Below, one piece after another: positions 1 to 6,277 of a stretch of 8,306 nt of DNA. The first letter of the stretch is position 1. Every line of letters starts with the position of its first letter. The DNA is from Candidatus Latescibacterota bacterium (GTDB lineage: Bacteria > Latescibacterota > MVCY01 > DTYK01). The DNA lies in assembly GCA_012961925.1 (NCBI GenBank), contig DTYK01000215.1, forward strand, positions 1 to 8,306, in the 5' to 3' direction. Under the pieces are notes generated by a model. That model made no database searches and was not told the DNA's origin. It worked only from the letters and a program-made list of their open reading frames with translations. The position numbers were made by a program, and so were the translations under genes.

Positions 1-1086
1 AAAGATATACATAAAAAACAGATGTTCTGGGCGATCTTCGCTTTAATAGCCATGCTGGTAGCTATTGCTATACCTAACAAGGTCTTTTATGGGTTCAGTT
101 ATCTATTATACGGCATATGCATATTATCGCTCCTTTGGGTTCCGGCCATCGGAACCAAAGGCAGGTGGGTAAATCTCGGCCCTGTTTCAGTGCAGCCTTC
201 CGAGCTGGCGAAGATCGCTGTTGTCTTCGCACTAGGTAGATATCTTTCCGGGAAGAAAAGGGTCTCACCGAGACACGCTGTTGTGCCTGTTATCATTATA
301 TTGATCCCTATGTTACTGGTTGCAAAACAGCCGAACTTGGGGACATCCCTGGTTTATGGTGCGGTGCTTATTCCAATGCTTTACTGGGCAGGCTTCAAGC
401 CCTTGCACCTTTTCCTAATATTCTCCCCTCTATTCAGCATTGTATCCGGTTTCTGGTGGGTCTCATGGCTGACATTCATAATTGCGTTGGCAGTGGTGCT
501 ATATCTGGTTAGGCCGAGGCTGGTCGCCGCTGCCGGTTTAGTGATAATCAACCTTATCTTCGGCATCCTGACCCCAGTCCTTTGGGGAAGTCTTCATACC
601 TATCAGCAACAGCGTATAATTGGCTTCCTGAGTCCGGGTCGGGATCCTCTGGGATCCGGCTATCAGATTATCCAGTCCAAGGTGGCCATTGGATCTGGGG
701 GATTTCTCGGGAAGGGCTTTCTCGGCGGGACCCAGACAAAGCTGGCATTTCTTCCCAGGCAGCATACTGACTTCATCTTCTCGGTAATCGGGGAAGAACT
801 GGGCTTTATAGGTTCAACTCTTGTCCTCTCCCTTTTTCTCTTTCTCCTTTACAGAGGGATTGCGATAGCAGCGTCTGCGAAGAACAGATTCGCCAGTCTC
901 ATATCTATCGGTCTTGTTTCCATACTTGGGTTCCACGTCTTTGTCAACGTGGGTATGACGGTCGGAATGCTCCCGGTAACGGGTCTTCCCCTCCCCTTTT
1001 TAAGTTATGGCGGGTCCTCATTGGTAACCAATATGACCCTCGTGGGTCTTCTGCTTAATGTGGGGTTGAGAAGACATGAGTACTGA
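1..1086 (+). CDS. rodA: RodA, SEDS-family peptidoglycan glycosyltransferase (5' end missing)
   Basis: Inner-membrane polymerase of the rod-shape elongation complex; the family joins lipid II units into glycan strands and works with a class B penicillin-binding protein and MreBCD. The reading frame is open from base 1 with no start signal at the ATG at 22, so the gene starts upstream. Compared with E. coli RodA (from memory), roughly 45 residues including the first membrane helix are missing. Family landmarks counted from the ATG at 22: KGRWVNLG near 46-53, QPSELAKIA near 58-66, DPLGSGYQIIQSK near 208-220, the HTDFIF segment holding the presumed catalytic Asp (bases 769-771), and PLPFLSYGGSS near 323-333. 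These favour RodA over FtsW. Two oddities are a QPNLGTS motif where QPDLGTS is usual, and about 40 extra hydrophobic residues near 128-188. The stop overlaps the ispG start by 11 bp, implying translational coupling. Confidence 0.95.
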   Translation, partial: KDIHKKQMFWAIFALIAMLVAIAIPNKVFYGFSYLLYGICILSLLWVPAIGTKGRWVNLGPVSVQPSELAKIAVVFALGRYLSGKKRVSPRHAVVPVIIILIPMLLVAKQPNLGTSLVYGAVLIPMLYWAGFKPLHLFLIFSPLFSIVSGFWWVSWLTFIIALAVVLYLVRPRLVAAAGLVIINLIFGILTPVLWGSLHTYQQQRIIGFLSPGRDPLGSGYQIIQSKVAIGSGGFLGKGFLGGTQTKLAFLPRQHTDFIFSVIGEELGFIGSTLVLSLFLFLLYRGIAIAASAKNRFASLISIGLVSILGFHVFVNVGMTVGMLPVTGLPLPFLSYGGSSLVTNMTLVGLLLNVGLRRHEY

Positions 1087-2170
1087 AAAACCTACAAAGG
1101 ATTTCGTTATACGGAGACGGACCACCAAGACAGTCACGGTGGGCAACATCTCTATTGGTGGGGATGCTCCTATCGCCGTCCAATCGATGACTAATACTGA
1201 TACCAGGGATGTGGGAACGACTGTACAACAGATCCGAACCCTTGAGGAGGCGGGATGTGAACTCATCCGTGTGGCTGTCCCGGACGAAACCGCTGCCAGA
1301 GCCTTGCGAGAGATCAAAAGAGAAATCGGTATACCGTTGGTAGCTGATATTCATTTCAATTATAGACTGGCACTGCTGGCGATCGAAGCCGGCGTGGATA
1401 AACTAAGGATTAATCCTGGGAACATAGGTCCAAGAGGTCGGATAGAAACCATAACCAGGGCAGCAAAGGAGAGAGGGATACCTATAAGGATTGGCGTCAA
1501 TTCTGGCTCACTGGAGAGAGACCTCCTCAAAAAATACGGATGGGTCACTCCTGAGGCTATGGTAGAAAGTGCATTGAGACACGTCTCTATCTTAGAGGAT
1601 CTTAATTTCGAGGATATAGTCGTATCACTAAAGAGCCCGGATGTGCCTTTGACTGTGAAGGCCTATCAACTTATCTCAGAAAAGATTGACTATCCACTTC
1701 ACGTCGGTATTACGGCTGCCGGCACGGTGGGGTGCGGAATGCTGAAATCTGCTGTGGGTATTGGGATTATCCTTTCCCAGGGCATCGGCGATACGATCAG
1801 AGTATCTCTGACAGGTGAGCCTGTAAAGGAAGTGGAAACGGGTTTTGAGATCCTCAAGTCATTGGGGCTGAGAGAAAAGGGTCCAACCATCATCTCCTGC
1901 CCTACCTGTGGAAGGATGGAAATCGACCTAATCAAGCTAACAGCCGAGGTAGAACAAAGGGTCAAGCATATCAAAAGACCATTGAAGGTTGCAGTGATGG
2001 GATGTTCAGTCAACGGTCCAGGGGAGGCAAGGGAGGCTGACTTTGGGATCGCCGGGGGCAAAGGAACTGGATTGGTTTTCAGTCATGGTAGGATCATCCG
2101 AAAGGTAATGGAAAATCAACTGGTGAACGCTCTGATGGAGGAAATAGAGAGGGAAATTACACCAGAGTGA
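1076..2170 (+). CDS. ispG: IspG (GcpE), 4-hydroxy-3-methylbut-2-enyl diphosphate synthase
   Basis: Cytosolic iron-sulfur enzyme of the MEP pathway; it reductively opens methylerythritol cyclodiphosphate to HMBPP, using flavodoxin or ferredoxin electrons. The 364 residues match the short bacterial form: a TIM barrel (about 1-270) followed by the [4Fe-4S] domain. Cluster ligands are visible: Cys275 and Cys278 in SCPTCGR, Cys310 in MGCSVNGPGEA, and Glu317 in the same motif. Substrate-site segments are also clear: AVQSMTNTDT near 34-43, RINPGNIG near 111-118, GVNSGSLE near 140-147, and Lys186. The usual GVTEAG/GITEAG motif reads GITAAG here, so a conserved Glu is Ala214 (GCT at 1715-1717). The ATG at 1076 lies inside the end of rodA, with only a weak GA-rich stretch before it, so reinitiation after rodA translation is likely. 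The 48 bp before the next gene shows no terminator. Confidence 0.97.
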   Translation: MSTEKPTKDFVIRRRTTKTVTVGNISIGGDAPIAVQSMTNTDTRDVGTTVQQIRTLEEAGCELIRVAVPDETAARALREIKREIGIPLVADIHFNYRLALLAIEAGVDKLRINPGNIGPRGRIETITRAAKERGIPIRIGVNSGSLERDLLKKYGWVTPEAMVESALRHVSILEDLNFEDIVVSLKSPDVPLTVKAYQLISEKIDYPLHVGITAAGTVGCGMLKSAVGIGIILSQGIGDTIRVSLTGEPVKEVETGFEILKSLGLREKGPTIISCPTCGRMEIDLIKLTAEVEQRVKHIKRPLKVAVMGCSVNGPGEAREADFGIAGGKGTGLVFSHGRIIRKVMENQLVNALMEEIEREITPE

Positions 2171-2204
2171 AGAACAAGGGAGACCATTCCAGTTAGCCAG
2201 GCAT

Positions 2205-2213
2205 AGGAGGAGG
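2205..2213 (+). promoter_or_regulatory. Strong ribosome binding site that decides the DUF1015 start
   Basis: The sequence AGGAGGAGGTGA (2205-2216) contains two overlapping copies of AGGAGG, the second continuing into GGTGA to match the 16S rRNA tail. The spacing to the ATG at 2219 is 8 or 5 nt depending on the copy used. The possible GTG start at 2213 overlaps the site itself, which argues for the ATG. The site is much stronger than anything before ispG, so the third gene may be translated more than the two upstream. Confidence 0.7.
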
Positions 2214-2218
2214 TGAGT

Positions 2219-3502
2219 ATGGCTCAGGTCATCCCCTTCCGGGGACTATTGTACAATGAAAAGAGAGTTGGCCGTCTGGATTCGGTAATTGCGCCGCCGT
2301 GGGATGTCATTTCAACCGAGCTCCAGGATGAGTTGTATCGCCGGAGCAGATGGAATGTCGTCCGTTTGATCTTCGGGAAGCGGTTCCCAAACGATGATAG
2401 TAAGAACAATCGCTATACACGTGCGAAAAGCTTTCTTCAAGATTGGATAAAAGAGGGTATACTAATAAAGGATGAACGTCCGGCGATTTATGCATCTGTG
2501 GAAGAATTCTCCGTACAAGATGAGAGAAAGATTCGACAGGGATTTATTGCTCTTGCCAAACTCGAGGAATTCGGTTCAGGGACGTTCTGGCCTCATGAGG
2601 GGACTATGGAAGGGGCATGGACTGATCGGATGAGATTGATTGAGGAATGTGCTGCCAATTTCAGCCCGATCTTCTCCCTGTATCCTGACCCTGATGGAAC
2701 GGTGGAGGGGATTATCAGCCAACAAATGGATAGAAGCCCTGATATCGAAGTGGCGAACAACGATGAAACATACAGGCGGGTATGGAAACTTACCGATCCC
2801 GACATCATCGGAAGGATCTGCGAGGAGATAGACGGCAGGTCTGTCTTCATAGCTGACGGGCATCACCGTTACGAGACCGCCCTTGCCTTCCGTAATAAGA
2901 TGCGCAGTAAATACCCGGGGGGAGGGCCTCACGACTATGTACTGATGTATTTTGCCAATATTTATAATCCGGGCCTGACGATCCTCCCCGTACACCGGAT
3001 GATAGGCAATATCCCGAACTTTAACGCTAAAAGATTCCTGAACCGGGCGGAAGAGTTCTTCCAGATCGAACGGTTTAAAAGCACACCTTCGGACTTGCTA
3101 CAACAGATGAGTCTGAGGAAGGATGAGGGCAATCTTCTTGGTCTATACGCCGAAGGAGCCCTCTATCTTCTGATATTAACGGACCGGCACCTGATAGACG
3201 ACTTGATAGATGATGACAAGCCTGAGGAGTGGAAGAGGCTCGATGTTGTGGTCCTCCATGCTTTGCTGATAAACTACATCCTCGGCATGGATCCCGCATC
3301 CTCGGATATCCGTTATACTGTCGACAGCGAAGAGGTAATGCGCCTGGTCAACCGGGAGGCCTACCAGATAGGAATATTCCTCAATCCTTTGAAAGCAGAA
3401 GAGATTTATGCTGTAGCCAAACGAGGAATTAGAATGCCTCCAAAGTCCACCTATTTTTACCCCAAGGTTCCGAGCGGCCTTGTGATGAATAAGATCTTCT
3501 AA
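2219..3502 (+). CDS. DUF1015 family protein of unknown function
   Basis: Member of the DUF1015 family (COG4198 type); no established biochemical role is known to me. The family signatures are all present, numbered from the ATG at 2219: IAPPWDVI (24-31) near the N-terminus, WPHEGT (124-129), the conserved ADGHHRYETA segment (212-221), and MPPKSTYFYPK (406-416) close to the C-terminus. Length, 427 residues, is normal for the family. There is no signal peptide and no membrane helix, so it is probably cytosolic. An alternative GTG start at 2213 would add two residues, but it sits inside the ribosome binding site; the ATG at 2219 is correctly spaced and gives the usual MAQVIPFRG-like beginning. 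It lies 48 bp after ispG on the same strand, probably as the last gene of that unit. The histidine-rich central motif suggests a ligand or metal site, but this is inference. Confidence 0.9.
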   Translation: MAQVIPFRGLLYNEKRVGRLDSVIAPPWDVISTELQDELYRRSRWNVVRLIFGKRFPNDDSKNNRYTRAKSFLQDWIKEGILIKDERPAIYASVEEFSVQDERKIRQGFIALAKLEEFGSGTFWPHEGTMEGAWTDRMRLIEECAANFSPIFSLYPDPDGTVEGIISQQMDRSPDIEVANNDETYRRVWKLTDPDIIGRICEEIDGRSVFIADGHHRYETALAFRNKMRSKYPGGGPHDYVLMYFANIYNPGLTILPVHRMIGNIPNFNAKRFLNRAEEFFQIERFKSTPSDLLQQMSLRKDEGNLLGLYAEGALYLLILTDRHLIDDLIDDDKPEEWKRLDVVVLHALLINYILGMDPASSDIRYTVDSEEVMRLVNREAYQIGIFLNPLKAEEIYAVAKRGIRMPPKSTYFYPKVPSGLVMNKIF

Positions 3503-3549
3503 TCCAGCGAAGCTTTGCCTCAAACAGGGCTTTTCGTCAGCGCTCAGGT

Positions 3550-4353
3550 CTAATTTAGCCTTATTCTCTCGACACCTTCAGGCAGGTTAAGCCTGAAGGC
3601 ATCATCGGACAATCCCTGATTCACCCTTTGAGTAATATATTCCACCTTTACTCGTTCGTTTCCGGTGTTTATCTGGATAGATCCTGGTAGATTTATCCCG
3701 TCAACTTTCCGATACTTCCTGAAGACCTTTTTTCTTACCAGATTGCCCCTATAATCAAAGACCTCTTCCTCCAAGACAAGGAGTTTCTTCGCATCGAACC
3801 AGAATCTTCTTAGTTCGCTATTATCTTTACAGAGCAGAACGTATTTATCACCCCTGAGTTGAAAGTCGTTTATGTAGCCGGGATTATCAAACCAAAAACC
3901 TGTCAAGCTCAGTAAAAGATCGCCAAAGTGATCGATCCCAATAAACCGGTGCACAGCCTCCGAGTCCCTCGTACCTTCGAGAACCAGATTGTCTCTTGGC
4001 AGATAAACTTCTAACCAATCTCCTTTCAAAAGGACTGTCAGCACGTTCACCCCAAGGGGAGCGTTGACCTCTATCTTGATCAAGCCAGGTCGTTTGAAAA
4101 GGATTCCGGCGGAGGCCCGACCTTTTATCCCCCTGTGATTGAGGGAGAGACTCATCGTACCATAAAAATCCTCAATGCGGCTATGATAGAGTCCCACCCT
4201 TTGAAGGAGGTCATCGGCACCAATAGCCTCGTATTCATCAAAACTCCTCCTCAGGGCACAACCACTCCCAAAATTCAGCATCCAGACTATAGCCAATAAG
4301 ATAGGATGAAGTGCCCTTAAGCCTGAACCGTTAAGAACTTCTGTACTTTGCAT
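3550..4353 (-). CDS. LolB-like / DUF4292-type outer-membrane lipoprotein
   Basis: Predicted lipoprotein of 267 residues. A hydrophobic signal segment (about 15-28) ends at FGSGC, making Cys32 the likely lipidated residue; Gly at -3 is a poor lipobox residue. The mature part has the beta-rich pattern of the LolA/LolB fold: YGTMSLSL near 63-70, KIEVNAPLG near 92-100 (the PLG matches LolB), a block ending in LLSLTGF near 147-153, and KKVFRKYRKVDGINLPGSI near 208-226. E. coli LolB accepts lipoproteins from LolA and inserts them in the outer membrane; the same role here is inference, because this protein is longer and diverged and DUF4292 proteins are uncharacterised. It follows the TPR lipoprotein gene by 92 bp on the same strand, as lolB follows a TPR gene in Pseudomonas. 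The ATG has no clear Shine-Dalgarno sequence and lies 18 nt after a hairpin. The ATG a few bases upstream is in another frame and soon hits a stop. Confidence 0.75.
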   Translation of the reverse strand: MQSTEVLNGSGLRALHPILLAIVWMLNFGSGCALRRSFDEYEAIGADDLLQRVGLYHSRIEDFYGTMSLSLNHRGIKGRASAGILFKRPGLIKIEVNAPLGVNVLTVLLKGDWLEVYLPRDNLVLEGTRDSEAVHRFIGIDHFGDLLLSLTGFWFDNPGYINDFQLRGDKYVLLCKDNSELRRFWFDAKKLLVLEEEVFDYRGNLVRKKVFRKYRKVDGINLPGSIQINTGNERVKVEYITQRVNQGLSDDAFRLNLPEGVERIRLN

Positions 4354-4371
4354 TTTTCATTTGCAATTTAA

Positions 4372-4395
4372 AGCGAAGCCTTGTCAGACTTCGCT
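4372..4395 (-). other. Hairpin in the leader of the LolB-like gene
   Basis: AGCGAAG (4372-4378) is the exact reverse complement of CTTCGCT (4389-4395), with a 10-nt loop that can close further through CT/AG around a 4-nt tip after one mismatch. Read on the minus strand, it ends 18 nt before the LolB-like start codon. An A/T-rich stretch follows, but no clean run of T, so it does not look like a strong intrinsic terminator. It might slow transcription from the TPR gene, stabilise a processed mRNA end, or shape access to the start codon. It could equally be part of a small dispersed repeat. Confidence 0.45.
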
Positions 4396-4411
4396 GGTTA
4401 AAGTAGTTAAT

Positions 4412-4432
4412 CAAGGATATTACCCAAGGATA
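4412..4432. repeat. Short direct repeat CAAGGATA x2
   Basis: CAAGGATA occurs at 4412-4419 and again at 4425-4432, a 13-bp period, in the 92-bp gap between the TPR and LolB-like genes. On the minus strand it reads TATCCTTG twice. A direct repeat of this size could be a protein-binding site, but the period is not a full helical turn and chance is not excluded. Confidence 0.3.
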
Positions 4433-4445
4433 CTCGGGTTGGCCT

Positions 4446-6122
4446 TCAGTCAGGTCCCAAACTGTCAAGTTTCTCCTTCACCTTTAGGTTATCCGGCTGA
4501 AGCCTGAGGGATTCTTCCCACTGGAGTTTTGCCTTCTCAAGTTTGTCGAGCGCGTAATAGACATCACCGAGATGGTCGAAAATAACGGCGTTTTCCTTTT
4601 CAAACCGTAGGGCCTTGGTTAACCACTTCTCTGCCTCGTGTAACTTACCCACCCGATAGTAAGCCCAACCCAGGCTGTCCAGAAAGGCTCCGTTCTTCGG
4701 TTCAATTGCCACCGCCTTCTTTAACATCTCTACGGATTCATCAAGTCTGATTCCCTGATCGGCCAGGATATAGCCCAGATAGTTTAGAGCAAATGCATCA
4801 TCGGGGTTAATCCTTAGTACCTCCTCAAACGTCCTCACCGCTTCGTCGAAGAGACCGGCCTGTTCTAAAGAGCTGGCCAGATGGAAGAGCAGTTCGCTGT
4901 CCTGGGGCTCAAGCTCCACTGCCCGTCGGAAGGCGCTGATTGCTTCAAACCACCTCTCCTGTTTTCGAAGCGAGGCTCCAAGGAGATAAAAGACACGAGG
5001 GTTTTCAGTCGCAAGTTCCGCAGCCTCTAGTAACGTTTGTGTAGCCCTTTCGTAATCCCTTGAAAGGAGAAGCGCATAACCGGCCCCAACCCAGCCGTAG
5101 CCCGCCGTTGCAATTACCTTCTGGAATATATCTGCGGCAAATGTAAACTCATCTATCTCAAGAAGGATGCTACCCAAGTGATATAAGAAATCGGCATCCT
5201 TACCGGCTTCTGCCCGGAGGGTGTCAACCAAATCCGTGAGTTCCCTTTGCCCCCCGGTGGTCTTATACAACTGGAGCAGATTCTTCAAAACTCCGAAATC
5301 ATCTGGCGACAACTCATAGGCTTGCTTGAGCTGCGTAATCGCTTCTGCCGTCCTACCGGTTGACATATAGAGCTGACCTAACCTCCTCCGCAGGGATACG
5401 CTGAGGGGGAGCACCTCAAGTGCCTTCTTATAAGTGCTGATAGCCTGCTCATCCTCTTCTTCGGATTCAAGGACCATCCCCAGACCCAACCAGGCATTTT
5501 CCGATCGAGGATCGAGAGATAACATCTCTCGATAACAGGATCTTGCCTCTTCCCAACGGCCCAACCCTAAGTATATCCGTGCAAGCTTGAGCCGGACTTC
5601 GGGTAGGCTATCCTTGGACTCCGATAGTTGCACCAGAAAACGTATCGCCTTTTCCGGCTGGTTCATCCTCAAATATAAATAGACCAGCCTGTCGAGACTT
5701 CTGTCATCCTTCTGATCCATCTTCACAGCCATCTCCAGATGCCTTGCCGCTGAGGCAAAGTCTCCTTCGATCTGAGATAGTTCTGCAAGGAGTCTATGAA
5801 GCCCTACCAGCTCTGGGTCCAACTGCAGGGCTCTTTCAGCAAAGCGCTTCGCGTCTTTCTGCTTGCCGAGTATGAAATAATCCCGTGATAGGGCTTCACA
5901 GATGGCAGCCGAATCCGGAGCATACTTGAGTGCCTCTATCAGTTGAGAAACTGCTGATTCATAATCATCCTGAAGCTCAAAGATTACAGCACGAATTAGA
6001 TGTTCTGTCGCCTTGGGATCCGTCCTCCTATCTGTGGGTGAGACACTGTTATGAAGTGGGGTCATACACCCAGCAGTAAAAAGGCCAATCGTTAAAATGA
6101 CCGCTATCTTTTTTAAATTCAT
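4446..6122 (-). CDS. TPR-repeat lipoprotein, PA4667-like
   Basis: 558-residue exported scaffold protein. The N-terminus (MNLKKIAVILTIGLFTAGC) is a lipoprotein signal peptide: two lysines, a hydrophobic core, and Cys19 as the lipidation site. From about residue 41 to 550 the chain is almost entirely tetratricopeptide repeats of 34 residues; I count about 15, with units 8-10 the most degenerate. The C-terminal part, with NYLGYILADQ, LDSLGWAYYRVGKLHEA and FDHLGDVYYALDKL, closely resembles the TPR protein encoded next to lolB in Pseudomonas (PA4667). TPR arrays bind peptides or partner proteins, so an envelope adaptor role is likely; the partner is unknown. The start at 6122 is supported by the signal peptide and an AGGAGG on the minus strand (6135-6140), at a rather long 12-nt spacing, with a closer AAAGG. 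It is probably cotranscribed with the LolB-like gene downstream. Confidence 0.88.
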   Translation of the reverse strand: MNLKKIAVILTIGLFTAGCMTPLHNSVSPTDRRTDPKATEHLIRAVIFELQDDYESAVSQLIEALKYAPDSAAICEALSRDYFILGKQKDAKRFAERALQLDPELVGLHRLLAELSQIEGDFASAARHLEMAVKMDQKDDRSLDRLVYLYLRMNQPEKAIRFLVQLSESKDSLPEVRLKLARIYLGLGRWEEARSCYREMLSLDPRSENAWLGLGMVLESEEEDEQAISTYKKALEVLPLSVSLRRRLGQLYMSTGRTAEAITQLKQAYELSPDDFGVLKNLLQLYKTTGGQRELTDLVDTLRAEAGKDADFLYHLGSILLEIDEFTFAADIFQKVIATAGYGWVGAGYALLLSRDYERATQTLLEAAELATENPRVFYLLGASLRKQERWFEAISAFRRAVELEPQDSELLFHLASSLEQAGLFDEAVRTFEEVLRINPDDAFALNYLGYILADQGIRLDESVEMLKKAVAIEPKNGAFLDSLGWAYYRVGKLHEAEKWLTKALRFEKENAVIFDHLGDVYYALDKLEKAKLQWEESLRLQPDNLKVKEKLDSLGPD

Positions 6123-6189
6123 CGTCTGCCTTTCCCTCCTTTTTCAAGCAAACAGCACATTTCACCGCTCACTGAACATGATCTAAGAT

Positions 6190-6214
6190 AGGGGTCCCTC
6201 TCTTTCAGGCCCCT
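6190..6214. other. Inverted repeat upstream of the -35 box
   Basis: AGGGG (6190-6194) faces CCCCT (6210-6214); after a one-base bulge, CC and GG extend the stem, leaving a 10-nt loop. It ends 10 bp before the -35 box of the rightward promoter. No gene on the plus strand ends nearby, so a terminator role is unlikely. It could be an operator or lie in the leader of the leftward TPR gene, whose promoter I could not place. Confidence 0.3.
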
Positions 6215-6224
6215 CACAATTTTC

Positions 6225-6252
6225 TTGACATCGCAGATTTATCTGTTATAAT
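6225..6252 (+). promoter_or_regulatory. Consensus sigma-70-type promoter for the M29-like gene
   Basis: The -35 box TTGACA (6225-6230) and the -10 box TATAAT (6247-6252) both match the consensus at all six positions, with a 16-bp spacer. Transcription would start near 6259, giving an untranslated leader of only about 19 nt, just enough for the ribosome binding site. This is the best promoter in the window. It lies in the 155-bp divergent region (6123-6277), which otherwise holds the leftward TPR gene's ribosome binding site and two inverted repeats. Confidence 0.85.
6234..6245. promoter_or_regulatory. Candidate operator palindrome between -35 and -10
   Basis: CAGAT (6234-6238) and ATCTG (6241-6245) form a perfect inverted repeat around TT, filling most of the promoter spacer. 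A dimeric repressor bound here would block RNA polymerase. No regulator gene lies in the window, so the reading rests on position and symmetry only. Confidence 0.35.
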
Positions 6253-6263
6253 AAACACCATAC

Positions 6264-6274
6264 AAAGGAGGTGA
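6264..6274 (+). promoter_or_regulatory. Full-length Shine-Dalgarno sequence of the M29-like gene
   Basis: AAAGGAGGTGA is complementary over nearly its full length to the usual 3' end of bacterial 16S rRNA. It lies 3 nt before the ATG at 6278, or 7 nt when counted from the GGAGG core. With the consensus promoter it predicts strong expression and fixes the start codon. Confidence 0.8.
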
Positions 6275-6277
6275 CAT

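Noticed and set aside
22..24. ATG at 22 as the true start of rodA
   Set aside because: The frame is open upstream to base 1, there is no ribosome binding site, and the first membrane helix of RodA would be missing.
2576..2995. Open frame of 139 codons on the minus strand inside the DUF1015 gene
   Set aside because: It is antisense to conserved DUF1015 motifs, shows no start signals, and has no recognisable domain.
3503..3549. Possible bidirectional terminator between the convergent DUF1015 and LolB-like genes
   Set aside because: AGCG at 3506 and CGCT at 3541 can pair, but the inner stem is short and broken by bulges, and there is no clean T-run after it on either strand.
4446..6122. Tandem DNA repeats of about 102 bp
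   Set aside because: The periodicity comes from the protein-level TPR units; at DNA level the units are too diverged to be a DNA repeat.
6123..6260. Promoter for the leftward TPR gene
   Set aside because: No pair of -35 and -10 boxes with acceptable spacing could be found on the minus strand; TATCTT-like boxes occur, but without a partner.
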